NCBI GenBank assembly: GCA_002861585.1
Contig: PJQJ01000032.1
Location: 10,951 to 36,548 of the forward strand
DNA length: 25,598 nucleotides
Direction of reading: 5' to 3'
Source of the DNA: Candidatus Saccharimonadota bacterium
Lineage (GTDB): Bacteria > Patescibacteriota > Saccharimonadia > Saccharimonadales > Saccharimonadaceae
The translations under genes were made by a program, and so were the position numbers. The notes under the pieces are model-generated. The model saw nothing but the letters and a program-made list of their open reading frames with translations, was not told where the DNA came from and did no database searches. Below, piece by piece: positions 1 to 7,538 of this stretch; position 1 is the first letter of the stretch, and each line of letters begins with the position of its first letter.

Positions 1-21
1 TCAGATAATTCTGTAGTAGCG

Positions 22-564
22 CTAAACGAGGCGCAAAATAGTTGCGTTAGGGATAGATATAGTCTTATCTAGCTCTGACGCATCACGTCCGTCATTTACT
101 AATCGAAGCATCTTACCGATGCCGCTATGTGCGACTATGAGGATGGTCTTATCGGGGTACGAGTCGATAATTGTATTAAGGACGCGAGTGGCGCGTTCGT
201 GCAGTGCGTCGAGTGATTCGACGCCGTATTCTTTGATTGAGACAGATTCTGGAGTTTGAAAGTAGTCATCCGTTGGCTTACCTTCGAATTTACCGCAATA
301 GCGCTCTCGTAAGTCAACATTGTAGCGTATAGATTCTTCTGGAAAACCAACTTTCTCCGCAATAATCTGTGCGGTACGTTTTGCACGCTGTAAATCAGAA
401 CTAATAATAACGTCAAACGAAAGTCCTTGTGCCTTAGCCCATTCACCGGCTGAACGAGCCTGCTCTTCGCCAATAGTGGTAAGTGGTGAATCTGACTGCC
501 CGGCAACGATTCGATCAAAATTTGCCTGGCTTTGGCCATGCCGTACATAAAAGATAGATTGCAT
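22..564 (-). CDS. Histidine phosphatase superfamily (phosphoglycerate mutase-like) protein
   Basis: A 180-aa cytoplasmic protein of the histidine phosphatase superfamily, which hydrolyses phosphate esters through a phosphohistidine intermediate. The RHG motif sits at residues 8-10 (H9 is the catalytic nucleophile), with R60 in LQRAKRTA, a likely proton donor E87 in DLRER, and the second histidine H146 in VAHSG. Length and motif order fit the small cofactor-independent branch (CobC/PhoE/GpmB-like). The substrate cannot be told from sequence. It diverges from tilS. A TACAAT box on the minus strand (576 to 571) lies only 6 bases from the ATG, so the message may be leaderless. The family call is firm; the specific function is open. 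Confidence 0.9.
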   Translation of the reverse strand: MQSIFYVRHGQSQANFDRIVAGQSDSPLTTIGEEQARSAGEWAKAQGLSFDVIISSDLQRAKRTAQIIAEKVGFPEESIRYNVDLRERYCGKFEGKPTDDYFQTPESVSIKEYGVESLDALHERATRVLNTIIDSYPDKTILIVAHSGIGKMLRLVNDGRDASELDKTISIPNATILRLV

Positions 565-570
565 GTAGAT

Positions 571-576
571 ATTGTA
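571..576 (-). promoter_or_regulatory. Probable -10 box (TACAAT) of the histidine phosphatase gene
   Basis: TACAAT on the minus strand ends 6 bases before the A of the ATG at 564, so transcription would begin at or next to the start codon. The -35 region (about 594-599, ATAACC) is a weak match, so this rests on the -10 and its spacing. Confidence 0.4.
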
Positions 577-613
577 TCCTGTTTTTTGAGTTTGGTTATC
601 TATTTAAGGGTTA

Positions 614-642
614 TTTACGTCTGCGAAAGGGTAACTTACACT
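614..642 (+). promoter_or_regulatory. Probable tilS promoter
   Basis: TTTACG (614-619), 17 bases, then TACACT (637-642). The predicted start of transcription is about 649, four bases before the ATG at 653, so there is no room for a ribosome binding site. Confidence 0.45.
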
Positions 643-652
643 ATGTGGACAT

Positions 653-1573
653 ATGTCTTTTACGATAAATCTCCCTGTAATCCCTGCTGGCACGTATATT
701 GTTGCTGTTTCAGGAGGTGTCGATTCTGTTGTTCTTTTGCATCTGCTGCAACACCAACCGCAATTGCAGCTGGTGGTTGCTCACTTCGATCATGGTATTC
801 GTTCTGCTTCCAGTAATGATGCACAATTTGTTGAGAGATTAGCTAAGGACCTCGGACTGCAGTTCGAACTGGGGTTGGGACAACTTGGAGCGGGTGCTTC
901 AGAAGAAACAGCCAGAGTTGCACGATATACATTTTTGCATGAATGTCGCAAAAAATATCATGCGGCTGCTATTATTGCCGCGCATCATCAAGACGATGCT
1001 ATTGAGACGATGCTGATCAACCTAGTACGAGGAACCGGATGGCGGGGACTGGGCTCGCTCTATTCACACGAGCAACTACTTCGACCAATGCTAGAGGCAA
1101 CAAAAGATGAAATTATTTCTTATGCAAAGATGCATAGGCTCACATGGCATGAGGATGAAACAAATAGCGATAGCAAGATCTTACGAAATTATATTCGACA
1201 TAAGGTGGTGCCGCGAATCAAGATGCAGCCGAATAAGTATGGTACTTTAGTTGATCTTTATAAAGAGCAACTATCCCTCCGGCAAAAGATTGATCCAGAG
1301 CTGAAGGAGCAGTTTGAGCGATTAGTGAAAGGTGAGGGCGGGGAGATGCAGATTGATCGCTATCAGCTTATTATGCTGCCAAGTGAGGTAAGCTATGAGT
1401 TGCTGCACGAAACTATGGTTCGCCTCGTCGGTTCCCGGCTGCTACAAAGGCATGTTGAGCGGATCCTTCTTTTTGCGAAAACAGCAAAAGCAGGTAAGAC
1501 GTTTGTCGTCAGCGGCAAGGTCGTCTGTCGAACAACAAAGTCACAGCTCATTGTTCAGCTCTGTGAAACCTGA
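653..1573 (+). CDS. tilS: tRNA(Ile)-lysidine synthase, short form
   Basis: TilS attaches lysine to C34 of the CAU-anticodon tRNA-Ile using ATP, so that the tRNA reads AUA. The N-type PP-loop SGGVDS is at residues 20-25, followed by the family patterns AHFDHGIRS, HHQDDAIET and the RNYIRHKVVP segment with EDETN before it. At 306 aa it is far shorter than the E. coli or Bacillus enzymes (over 430 aa) and appears to lack the C-terminal tRNA-binding domain, like the short forms known from Aquifex. A TACACT box at 637-642, with TTTACG at 614-619, lies just upstream, which implies a very short leader. The stop is TGA, which supports the standard code. Confidence 0.93.
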   Translation: MSFTINLPVIPAGTYIVAVSGGVDSVVLLHLLQHQPQLQLVVAHFDHGIRSASSNDAQFVERLAKDLGLQFELGLGQLGAGASEETARVARYTFLHECRKKYHAAAIIAAHHQDDAIETMLINLVRGTGWRGLGSLYSHEQLLRPMLEATKDEIISYAKMHRLTWHEDETNSDSKILRNYIRHKVVPRIKMQPNKYGTLVDLYKEQLSLRQKIDPELKEQFERLVKGEGGEMQIDRYQLIMLPSEVSYELLHETMVRLVGSRLLQRHVERILLFAKTAKAGKTFVVSGKVVCRTTKSQLIVQLCET

Positions 1574-1579
1574 TAAAAT
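1551..1579 (+). promoter_or_regulatory. Probable ftsH promoter inside the end of tilS
   Basis: TTGTTC (1551-1556), 17 bases, TAAAAT (1574-1579), overlapping the last codons of tilS. It predicts a leader of roughly 57 bases before the ftsH ATG at 1643. A TATACT at 1591-1596 is an alternative -10 without a good -35. Confidence 0.45.
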
Positions 1580-1642
1580 TAATTGGTAAATATACTACTT
1601 TTTCTACTGAAAATCGTTAAAAATCTGAAAGAGAGTTCGTCG

Positions 1643-3502
1643 ATGAAGAAACCTAACATGAAGCGTCCAAACAATGGCTTAAGAACAACCGTCTTTTGGT
1701 CGGTAATCCTCCTAACCGGTTTTGCTATTTATGCATTATTTTCACCGCAGCAAGACCTAAAAGAGGTGCCTATTTCACAAGTGATTCAACGGGCAAATAA
1801 TGGTGAAATTGCTAAGATCGAGATTGAGGGTAACAACCTGTTGGTGACGCCTGCGGCTGAGCGCGGTAAAGACGCAACTGAAAAATCTCGCAAAGAGGCC
1901 GGTAGCAGTATCTATGAGCAGGGACTGCGCCAAGACTCTGATGCAGAAGTCGTTGTTCGCGAACCGTCACAGGTTGGTGGTGCTCTTATGAGTCTGCTAG
2001 GAATTCTGTTACCAGTACTGCTGCTTGCAGGTGTGTTTATCTTTATGTTTCGTCAGGCTCAAGGTCAGAGCAACCAAGCAATGGGCTTTGGTAAATCTAA
2101 AGCTCGTCTTTACGGTAACGAAAAAGAAAAAGTTCTCTTTACTAGCGTTGCTGGTAACGAAGAGGCAAAAGAGGACCTGCAAGAAGTTGTAGATTTTTTG
2201 AAGCACCCGAAAAAGTTTCAGGATGTCGGCGCCAAGATTCCTAAGGGCGTACTGCTAGTAGGTCCTCCAGGAACCGGTAAAACGATGCTGGCTCAAGCGG
2301 TAGCTGGTGAAGCAAATGTTCCTTTCTTTAGTATCAGTGGTTCAGAATTCGTCGAGATGTTTGTTGGTGTTGGTGCATCACGTGTCCGTGATTTGTTTGC
2401 AAAGGCTAAAAAGAATGCCCCATGTATTATCTTTGTTGATGAGATTGATGCCGTAGGTCGCCGCCGTGGTAGTGGCATGGGTGGTGGTCATGACGAACGT
2501 GAACAGACGCTAAACCAGATTCTGGTTGAGATGGATGGCTTCGAAAAGGGAACGAACGTCATCGTATTGGCTGCTACCAACCGTGCTGACGTTCTTGACC
2601 CAGCCCTGCTTCGTCCAGGTCGTTTTGACCGACGTGTCCGCATTGGCTTGCCAGAGCGCAAAGACCGCGAAGAGATTCTTAAAGAGCACTTTAAGAACAA
2701 ACCAACCGATGATTCCGTAAGACTAGAAGCACTGGCAGCGAAAACAGCTGGAAGCAGCGGTGCTGACTTAGCTAATATTGCTAACGAAGCAGCTATTTTA
2801 GCGGCACGTAATAACCGCAAAATCATCACCAACAATGATGTTACGGCTGCTTTTGAAAAGATTGCCATCGGTGCTGAGAAGAAAAGCCGTGTTATGAACG
2901 AGAGCGATAAGCTCTTAACCGCCTATCACGAAGCTGGTCACGCGCTGGTTGGCCATGTCCTTCCTGATAGTGATCCAGTTCACAAGGTAACTATCATTCC
3001 ACGTGGCGGTACCGGTGGTGTAACGTGGTTCCTACCACCAGAGGACAAGTACTACACATCCGTAATTGAATTTAAAGACGTACTGGCCCGTGCCCTTGGT
3101 GGTCGTATCGCCGAGAAAGTCCAGTTTGGTGAGGATCGCATTACGACCGGTGCTGGAAGTGATCTTCGAAAGGCAACCGAAATTGCCCGCGATATGGTAA
3201 TTGAGCAGGGTATGGGTAAGGGACTTCGCGACCAGGTGTTCCACGAAGACAACGGTGGTATGATGTTTGACCGTATGGTGCATGAGCGTCCATACAGTGA
3301 AGAGACTGCCAAAATTATTGACCAAGAAGTTGCGATACTCGTCAAAGAGGCAGCGCAGCGCGCAGAAGCCGTTATTCATCATAACCGCAGCGCGCTTGAT
3401 GAGCTAGCAAAGGCTCTTGTCGAGGAAGAGACTATCGAAGAAGATCGTGTTGTTCAGCTGCTAAGTAAGGCAAAACTACCAAAAGAGGCTGCTCTTTATT
3501 AA
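1643..3502 (+). CDS. ftsH: ATP-dependent zinc metalloprotease FtsH
   Basis: FtsH is a membrane-anchored AAA+ protease that unfolds and degrades membrane and regulatory proteins as a hexamer. From the ATG at 1643 the product is 619 aa. An N-terminal membrane helix (about residues 14-33) is followed by the extracytoplasmic FtsH_ext region and a second helix near residues 110-135. The Walker A GPPGTGKT is at 207-214, Walker B acidic pair at 266-267 (FVDEID), the second region of homology follows, and the zinc site HEAGH is at 429-433. I chose the ATG at 1643 because a GAGAG ribosome site lies 7 bases upstream; an in-frame TTG at 1583 would add 20 residues but has no such site. Family length and motifs are ordinary. 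Confidence 0.97.
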   Translation: MKKPNMKRPNNGLRTTVFWSVILLTGFAIYALFSPQQDLKEVPISQVIQRANNGEIAKIEIEGNNLLVTPAAERGKDATEKSRKEAGSSIYEQGLRQDSDAEVVVREPSQVGGALMSLLGILLPVLLLAGVFIFMFRQAQGQSNQAMGFGKSKARLYGNEKEKVLFTSVAGNEEAKEDLQEVVDFLKHPKKFQDVGAKIPKGVLLVGPPGTGKTMLAQAVAGEANVPFFSISGSEFVEMFVGVGASRVRDLFAKAKKNAPCIIFVDEIDAVGRRRGSGMGGGHDEREQTLNQILVEMDGFEKGTNVIVLAATNRADVLDPALLRPGRFDRRVRIGLPERKDREEILKEHFKNKPTDDSVRLEALAAKTAGSSGADLANIANEAAILAARNNRKIITNNDVTAAFEKIAIGAEKKSRVMNESDKLLTAYHEAGHALVGHVLPDSDPVHKVTIIPRGGTGGVTWFLPPEDKYYTSVIEFKDVLARALGGRIAEKVQFGEDRITTGAGSDLRKATEIARDMVIEQGMGKGLRDQVFHEDNGGMMFDRMVHERPYSEETAKIIDQEVAILVKEAAQRAEAVIHHNRSALDELAKALVEEETIEEDRVVQLLSKAKLPKEAALY

Positions 3503-3545
3503 GCAGAGTATCCTGCAAAGCGGCAGAGTATCGAAGTAAACAAAA

Positions 3546-5180
3546 ATGAGTCGAGTAAAACGAATTGTTGCACGAGCAAACCAGCGGCTAACCCTTCAGC
3601 TAGCCGCTGGTTTATTGGCTGGTTCTAGTCTGCTCTCGAGCATTCTTGGTCTATTTCGAGATCGTCTGTTGAATGCGGCTTACTACAAATCCTATCCTGA
3701 AGGAATTGATGCCTATACTGTCGCATTTATTATTCCTGACTTCATGTTCTTCCTGCTTGTATCTGGTGCGCTGAGCGTTACCTTTATACCAGTTCTTAAC
3801 CAGCGCTTAGCGCGGGGTAATAAAGCATCTGCCTGGCGACTTAGTTCGAGTCTTGTTAACTTCATGGCCCTCACGACACTTGCAGCCAGTCTGCTTATTA
3901 TCATCTTTGCCGAACCATTGGTGAAGTACGTTGTTGGTCCAGGGCTTGATGAGGCCGGGAGGGGCTTAGCGGTCTCGATGATGCGCGTTATAGCCGTTAA
4001 CCCATTCCTGTTTGCAATAGCGAGCGTTATTACAAGTTTGCAGCAGGCGATAGGACGCTTTACTTTTTTTGCTCTAGCTCCGGTTGTCTATAACATCGGT
4101 ATTATTATCGGTATTACGGTCTTTACCAATGGCATTACTATCCTTGGCGTCCAGGTATTCGAAGGTGGAATCATGGGTGTCGCGCTCGGTGTTGTCTTAG
4201 GGTCAATTATGCAATTAATCTTAAGTGCTGTCGGGCTGATTGGAATGAACCTTACCTATGAGTTTAAAATACGCTGGAAGCACAAGGGATTTAAGCAAGT
4301 GCTTCGCTTGCTTCCGGCACGTTCTTTTGATCAGGGAATAGACTACTTTAATACAATCGTTGAGACTAATTTGGCATCGCGTCTTGCCGCAGGAAGTATC
4401 CGTGCCTACCAACAGGCCTTCACGTTGCATATGGTTCCCGTTACATTAGTCGGTGTCGCAATATCAACCGCTGCCTTCCCTCAAATGACAGAACGCCTGG
4501 CTACCGGTAAGGTCGACCTGTTTCGCAAAGAGTTACAGACAGTGCTGAGGGTTATCGTTTGGCTGGCACTACCAATTGCAGTCATTACATTCTTTACTCG
4601 TGGTTACCTTATTAACTTCTTGGTGAATGGTGGTGATCAAAAGATGGCTTCGATTCTCGGCGTTTTGGCAATTGCTATTGTCTTTCGATCGATTTATCAC
4701 ATTGCAGCACGTTCATTTTATGCACAGCAAGATACGAAGACGCCGCTCTATATCTCTATTGGTACAATCAGCCTAAACATCTTACTGGCCATGTGGTTCG
4801 TCCTTGAACTGAAGTTCGATGTCTATGGACTTGCACTTGCCCAATCCATTGTATCGATTGTTGAGGTAGCGGTTCTGTTGATCGTCATGCAATCGCGCAT
4901 TCCTGGGTTGCTTGATGTCCGTTTTGTGCATGCGATCGCACGAATGGTGTCCGCAAGCGGGTTAATGGGTATAATATGTTATATTAGTGTCCAGGCATTT
5001 CAGCTTGGAGCACAGGACCAAAGTTTCGTAGCAACGTTCCCTAAATTTGCACTCATCGCTATCCTCAGTCTTGGTAGTTATGTCTGGATCAGCCATATTT
5101 TTCAGCTGAGTGAGCCAAAACCAATTATCAAACGAATCAACAATTTTTTCTTTAAACAGTTCAGAGCTATAACTAAATAA
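3546..5180 (+). CDS. murJ: Lipid II flippase MurJ
   Basis: A 544-aa polytopic inner-membrane protein of the MOP exporter superfamily, with about 14 hydrophobic segments. MurJ moves the peptidoglycan precursor lipid II across the membrane. The N-terminal LLSSILGLFRDRLL segment followed by the GALSVTFIPVL stretch is the usual MurJ signature, and the cationic residues lining the central cavity are placed as in the family. The gene starts 43 bases after ftsH without a clear ribosome binding site, and its stop overlaps the lepA ATG (TAATG at 5178-5182), so murJ and lepA are very likely co-translated. Confidence 0.94.
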   Translation: MSRVKRIVARANQRLTLQLAAGLLAGSSLLSSILGLFRDRLLNAAYYKSYPEGIDAYTVAFIIPDFMFFLLVSGALSVTFIPVLNQRLARGNKASAWRLSSSLVNFMALTTLAASLLIIIFAEPLVKYVVGPGLDEAGRGLAVSMMRVIAVNPFLFAIASVITSLQQAIGRFTFFALAPVVYNIGIIIGITVFTNGITILGVQVFEGGIMGVALGVVLGSIMQLILSAVGLIGMNLTYEFKIRWKHKGFKQVLRLLPARSFDQGIDYFNTIVETNLASRLAAGSIRAYQQAFTLHMVPVTLVGVAISTAAFPQMTERLATGKVDLFRKELQTVLRVIVWLALPIAVITFFTRGYLINFLVNGGDQKMASILGVLAIAIVFRSIYHIAARSFYAQQDTKTPLYISIGTISLNILLAMWFVLELKFDVYGLALAQSIVSIVEVAVLLIVMQSRIPGLLDVRFVHAIARMVSASGLMGIICYISVQAFQLGAQDQSFVATFPKFALIAILSLGSYVWISHIFQLSEPKPIIKRINNFFFKQFRAITK

Positions 5181-6961
5181 TGCAACAATCACATATTCGA
5201 AATTTCTGTATTATCGCCCATATTGACCATGGTAAAAGTACCCTGGCTGATCGTCTTATGGAGATGACAAATACGGTCACTGCTCGCGAAATGAAAGAGC
5301 AGTTGCTCGATAGTATGGATCTTGAGCGTGAAAAGGGTATTACTATTAAGCTGCAGCCGGTTCGAATGAAGTACAAGGAGTACCAGCTTAATCTGATCGA
5401 CACTCCCGGTCATGTTGATTTTAGCTACGAAGTAAGCCGCAGCCTTGCAGCCTGTGAAGGAGCGTTGCTGGTAGTAGACGCATCACAGGGTATCCAGGCT
5501 CAGACGCTTGCCAATGTCTACTTAGCGATGGAGGCAAACTTAACGATTATCCCGGTCCTTAATAAGATCGATCTACCTGCAGCTGATGTTGAGCGAGTAT
5601 CGCGCGAGGTAATTGACCTACTAGGGTGTAGTAAAGAAGATATTATGCATGTCAGCGCCAAGACCGGTGTTGGTGTAGCTGACGTCCTCGAGACGGTTGT
5701 CCAACGAGTACCAGCCCCGACAGGGAGCGAAACCAAACCCACGCGAGCTCTAATATTCGACTCCGTTTACGATGATTACCGCGGCGTAATCCTGTATGTT
5801 CGATTGATGGACGGCGAACTAAAAAAGAATAGCGATATAACGATGATGGCAGCGGCGGCGAATGGGCTTGCTCTTGAAGTGGGGGCGCTGCAACCAAGGA
5901 TGAATCCTCAGCCATCTCTGAGCACTGGAGAGATCGGTTATATTGTTACTAATCTAAAATCGGTCGCAGAAGCCCGCGTCGGTGATACGGTAACGCTTAG
6001 CAAGGTACCAGCAGTTCAGGCCCTTTCAGGGTACCAAGAGGTAAAACCGTTTGTTTATGCTGGTATTTTTCCAAGCGCCGCTGATGATTATCCCAGCCTA
6101 AAAGATGCACTCGAAAAGTTAACACTTAATGATTCAGCCTTGCAATATGTTCCAGAAAATTCTCAAGTTCTTGGGCATGGCTTTCGAATTGGCTTTCTTG
6201 GTCTGCTGCATATGGAGATCGTCAAGGAGCGGTTAGAACGATCGCATAATTTAGAGCTTATCATTACTAATCCATCAACTGATTATCAGATTACTTTGGT
6301 AACAGGTGAAGAGATAACTATTCAATCAGCTGCTGAACTACCAGAAGTAATGCACATAGCTGAAATACGTGAACCATGGATAAAGGGTGAGATCGTCACA
6401 CCACAAACCTACATAGGCAACGTGCTGCAACTGATCGTTAATGGTCGAGGCCAGCATAGCAATATCAGCTATATGGATAGTGAACTAGCGCTTATTAACT
6501 TTAGAGCACCACTGGCAAACATGTTGACTGATTTTTATGATCAGCTCAAGAGTATTACTAGCGGATACGGAAGTTTCAACTATGAGCTTGCTGATTACCG
6601 AGCCGAGCAACTGGTGCGGCTGGACTTCTTAGTTGCAAGCGAACGTGTTGATGCGCTTAGTGTTATGGTGCACCGTTCAGAAGCTGAACGCTTAGGCCGA
6701 GAGATGGTAGCTCGCCTAAAAGAGGTTATTCCCAAACAATTGTTTGTTGTCAGTCTACAAGCTGCTGTTGGCACAAAGGTGATAGCTCGTGAAAATATTC
6801 CGGCGCTCAAAAAGAATGTAACCGGCCATCTATATGGTGGGGATGTTAGCCGTAAAAAGAAACTTTGGGCTAAGCAAAAAGAGGGTAAAAAGCGGATGAA
6901 GAAGTTTGGTAAAGTCGAAATTCCCGCTGAAGCATTTATCGTCTTACTCAAACAAAAATAG
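5180..6961 (+). CDS. lepA: Elongation factor 4 (LepA), translational GTPase
   Basis: LepA/EF4 is a ribosome-associated GTPase that acts on elongation or initiation complexes under stress. The 593 aa match the family length of about 600. The G1 motif AHIDHGKST is at residues 13-21, DTPGHVDF (G3) and NKID (G4) follow, then domain II, the EF-G-like domains III and V, and the basic LepA-specific C-terminal domain (GGDVSRKKKLWAKQKEGKKR). The G2 stretch KGITIK is present. The start codon shares its A with the murJ stop. The stop codon lies inside the left arm of a strong terminator hairpin. Confidence 0.97.
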   Translation: MQQSHIRNFCIIAHIDHGKSTLADRLMEMTNTVTAREMKEQLLDSMDLEREKGITIKLQPVRMKYKEYQLNLIDTPGHVDFSYEVSRSLAACEGALLVVDASQGIQAQTLANVYLAMEANLTIIPVLNKIDLPAADVERVSREVIDLLGCSKEDIMHVSAKTGVGVADVLETVVQRVPAPTGSETKPTRALIFDSVYDDYRGVILYVRLMDGELKKNSDITMMAAAANGLALEVGALQPRMNPQPSLSTGEIGYIVTNLKSVAEARVGDTVTLSKVPAVQALSGYQEVKPFVYAGIFPSAADDYPSLKDALEKLTLNDSALQYVPENSQVLGHGFRIGFLGLLHMEIVKERLERSHNLELIITNPSTDYQITLVTGEEITIQSAAELPEVMHIAEIREPWIKGEIVTPQTYIGNVLQLIVNGRGQHSNISYMDSELALINFRAPLANMLTDFYDQLKSITSGYGSFNYELADYRAEQLVRLDFLVASERVDALSVMVHRSEAERLGREMVARLKEVIPKQLFVVSLQAAVGTKVIARENIPALKKNVTGHLYGGDVSRKKKLWAKQKEGKKRMKKFGKVEIPAEAFIVLLKQK

Positions 6962-6990
6962 CTCCGTGATTCGGAGCTATTTTTGTTTGA
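6948..6990. terminator. Bidirectional intrinsic terminator between lepA and the LANTG gene
   Basis: A near-perfect 19-bp stem (6948-6966 against 6972-6990) with a TGATT loop. Its A-rich left arm and T-rich right arm supply a U-tract in either direction, so it can end lepA on the plus strand and the convergent gene 7003-7263 on the minus strand. The lepA stop codon is inside the left arm. Confidence 0.9.
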
Positions 6991-7002
6991 GGCAGCGCTA
7001 CT

Positions 7003-7263
7003 TTACGCGTTGCTCTTCTTTTTGTCGCGGCGCATCTTGATGAATGCAGCAGCAGAACCGACAATCATAACTGCACCCAAGGCAACAGGGATCATAACGT
7101 CAAAACCAGTGTTTGCAAGTGATCCATTTGTTGTTGGCTCTTGTGGTGCTGGTTGTGTCTGCTGAGTTGTAGCATCACCATACACTTCAGAGCTGTAGGC
7201 ACCGCCACCATACGATGCATCAACCTGTCCAACGAGGTTGAAGTAACTGATGTTTATTTTCAT
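7003..7263 (-). CDS. Small cell-surface protein with LANTG sortase-like signal
   Basis: An 86-aa protein. Residues 1-18 are not hydrophobic; a Gly/Tyr-rich stretch follows (ASYGGGAYSSEVYG), then a Thr/Gln/Pro linker, the LPXTG-like motif LANTG, one hydrophobic helix and a basic tail MRRDKKK. This is the exact layout of a C-terminal sortase-sorting signal, of the LAxTG type. No N-terminal signal peptide is present, and an in-frame stop 18 bases upstream of the ATG rules out a longer form. It may instead be inserted as an N-out, C-in membrane protein. An AAGGTAAGGA ribosome site precedes the start. It ends at the bidirectional terminator shared with lepA and diverges from tatA. Confidence 0.82.
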   Translation of the reverse strand: MKINISYFNLVGQVDASYGGGAYSSEVYGDATTQQTQPAPQEPTTNGSLANTGFDVMIPVALGAVMIVGSAAAFIKMRRDKKKSNA

Positions 7264-7294
7264 AATTCTATTGCGTCCTTACCTTAAGCAGTAT

Positions 7295-7321
7295 AGTATA
7301 CTTATAGGCAGAATAAAGCAA
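7295..7321 (-). promoter_or_regulatory. Probable promoter of the LANTG gene (divergent from tatA)
   Basis: On the minus strand TTGCTT (7321-7316), 15 bases, then TATACT (7300-7295). The same TA-rich core carries TATAGT (7292-7297) and TATACT (7297-7302) on the plus strand, usable for tatA, so the two directions probably compete for overlapping -10 boxes. Confidence 0.4.
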
Positions 7322-7337
7322 GTGAGGGAATAAAAGT

Positions 7338-7538
7338 ATGTTCGATAATGTTGCTGAGATTTTGGGTTTAGGTACTCCTGAACTTATCATCATCTTGGTT
7401 ATTGTACTCTTGCTGTTCGGAAGCAAAAAGCTACCTGAACTAGCAAAGAGCGTAGGTTCTTCTGTAAAAGAACTCCGCAAGGGAATAAGCGACGAGGTTA
7501 AAAGTGAAAAATCCTCGGACGCAAACAATCGATCCTAG
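7338..7538 (+). CDS. tatA: Twin-arginine translocase subunit TatA
   Basis: TatA oligomers form the transient pore that moves folded proteins across the membrane. The 66 aa show the family architecture: a hydrophobic N-terminal helix (about 14-27, ELIIILVIVLLLFG), the FGSKKLPELAKSVG hinge and amphipathic helix, and a charged disordered tail. A GAGGGA ribosome binding site is at 7324-7329, 8 bases before the ATG. Its last 35 bases overlap the start of tatC, a sign of translational coupling. No TatB is seen, consistent with minimal TatAC systems. Confidence 0.94.
   Translation: MFDNVAEILGLGTPELIIILVIVLLLFGSKKLPELAKSVGSSVKELRKGISDEVKSEKSSDANNRS

Noticed and set aside
532..816. Open frame overlapping the start of tilS (94 aa, Cys-rich)
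   Set aside because: It is an out-of-frame shadow of tilS with biased composition and no ribosome site.
1571..1573. TGA recoded as glycine, as in Gracilibacteria or Absconditabacteria
   Set aside because: tilS and the 20970 gene end at TGA at sensible family or context ends, and conserved frames contain no internal TGA.
1583..1642. Longer ftsH starting at TTG 1583
   Set aside because: No ribosome site, and the predicted transcription start near 1586 would lie inside it; ATG 1643 has GAGAG correctly spaced.
6983..7165. 60-aa plus-strand frame opposite the LANTG gene
   Set aside because: Antisense to a gene with a clear sorting signal, ribosome site and terminator.
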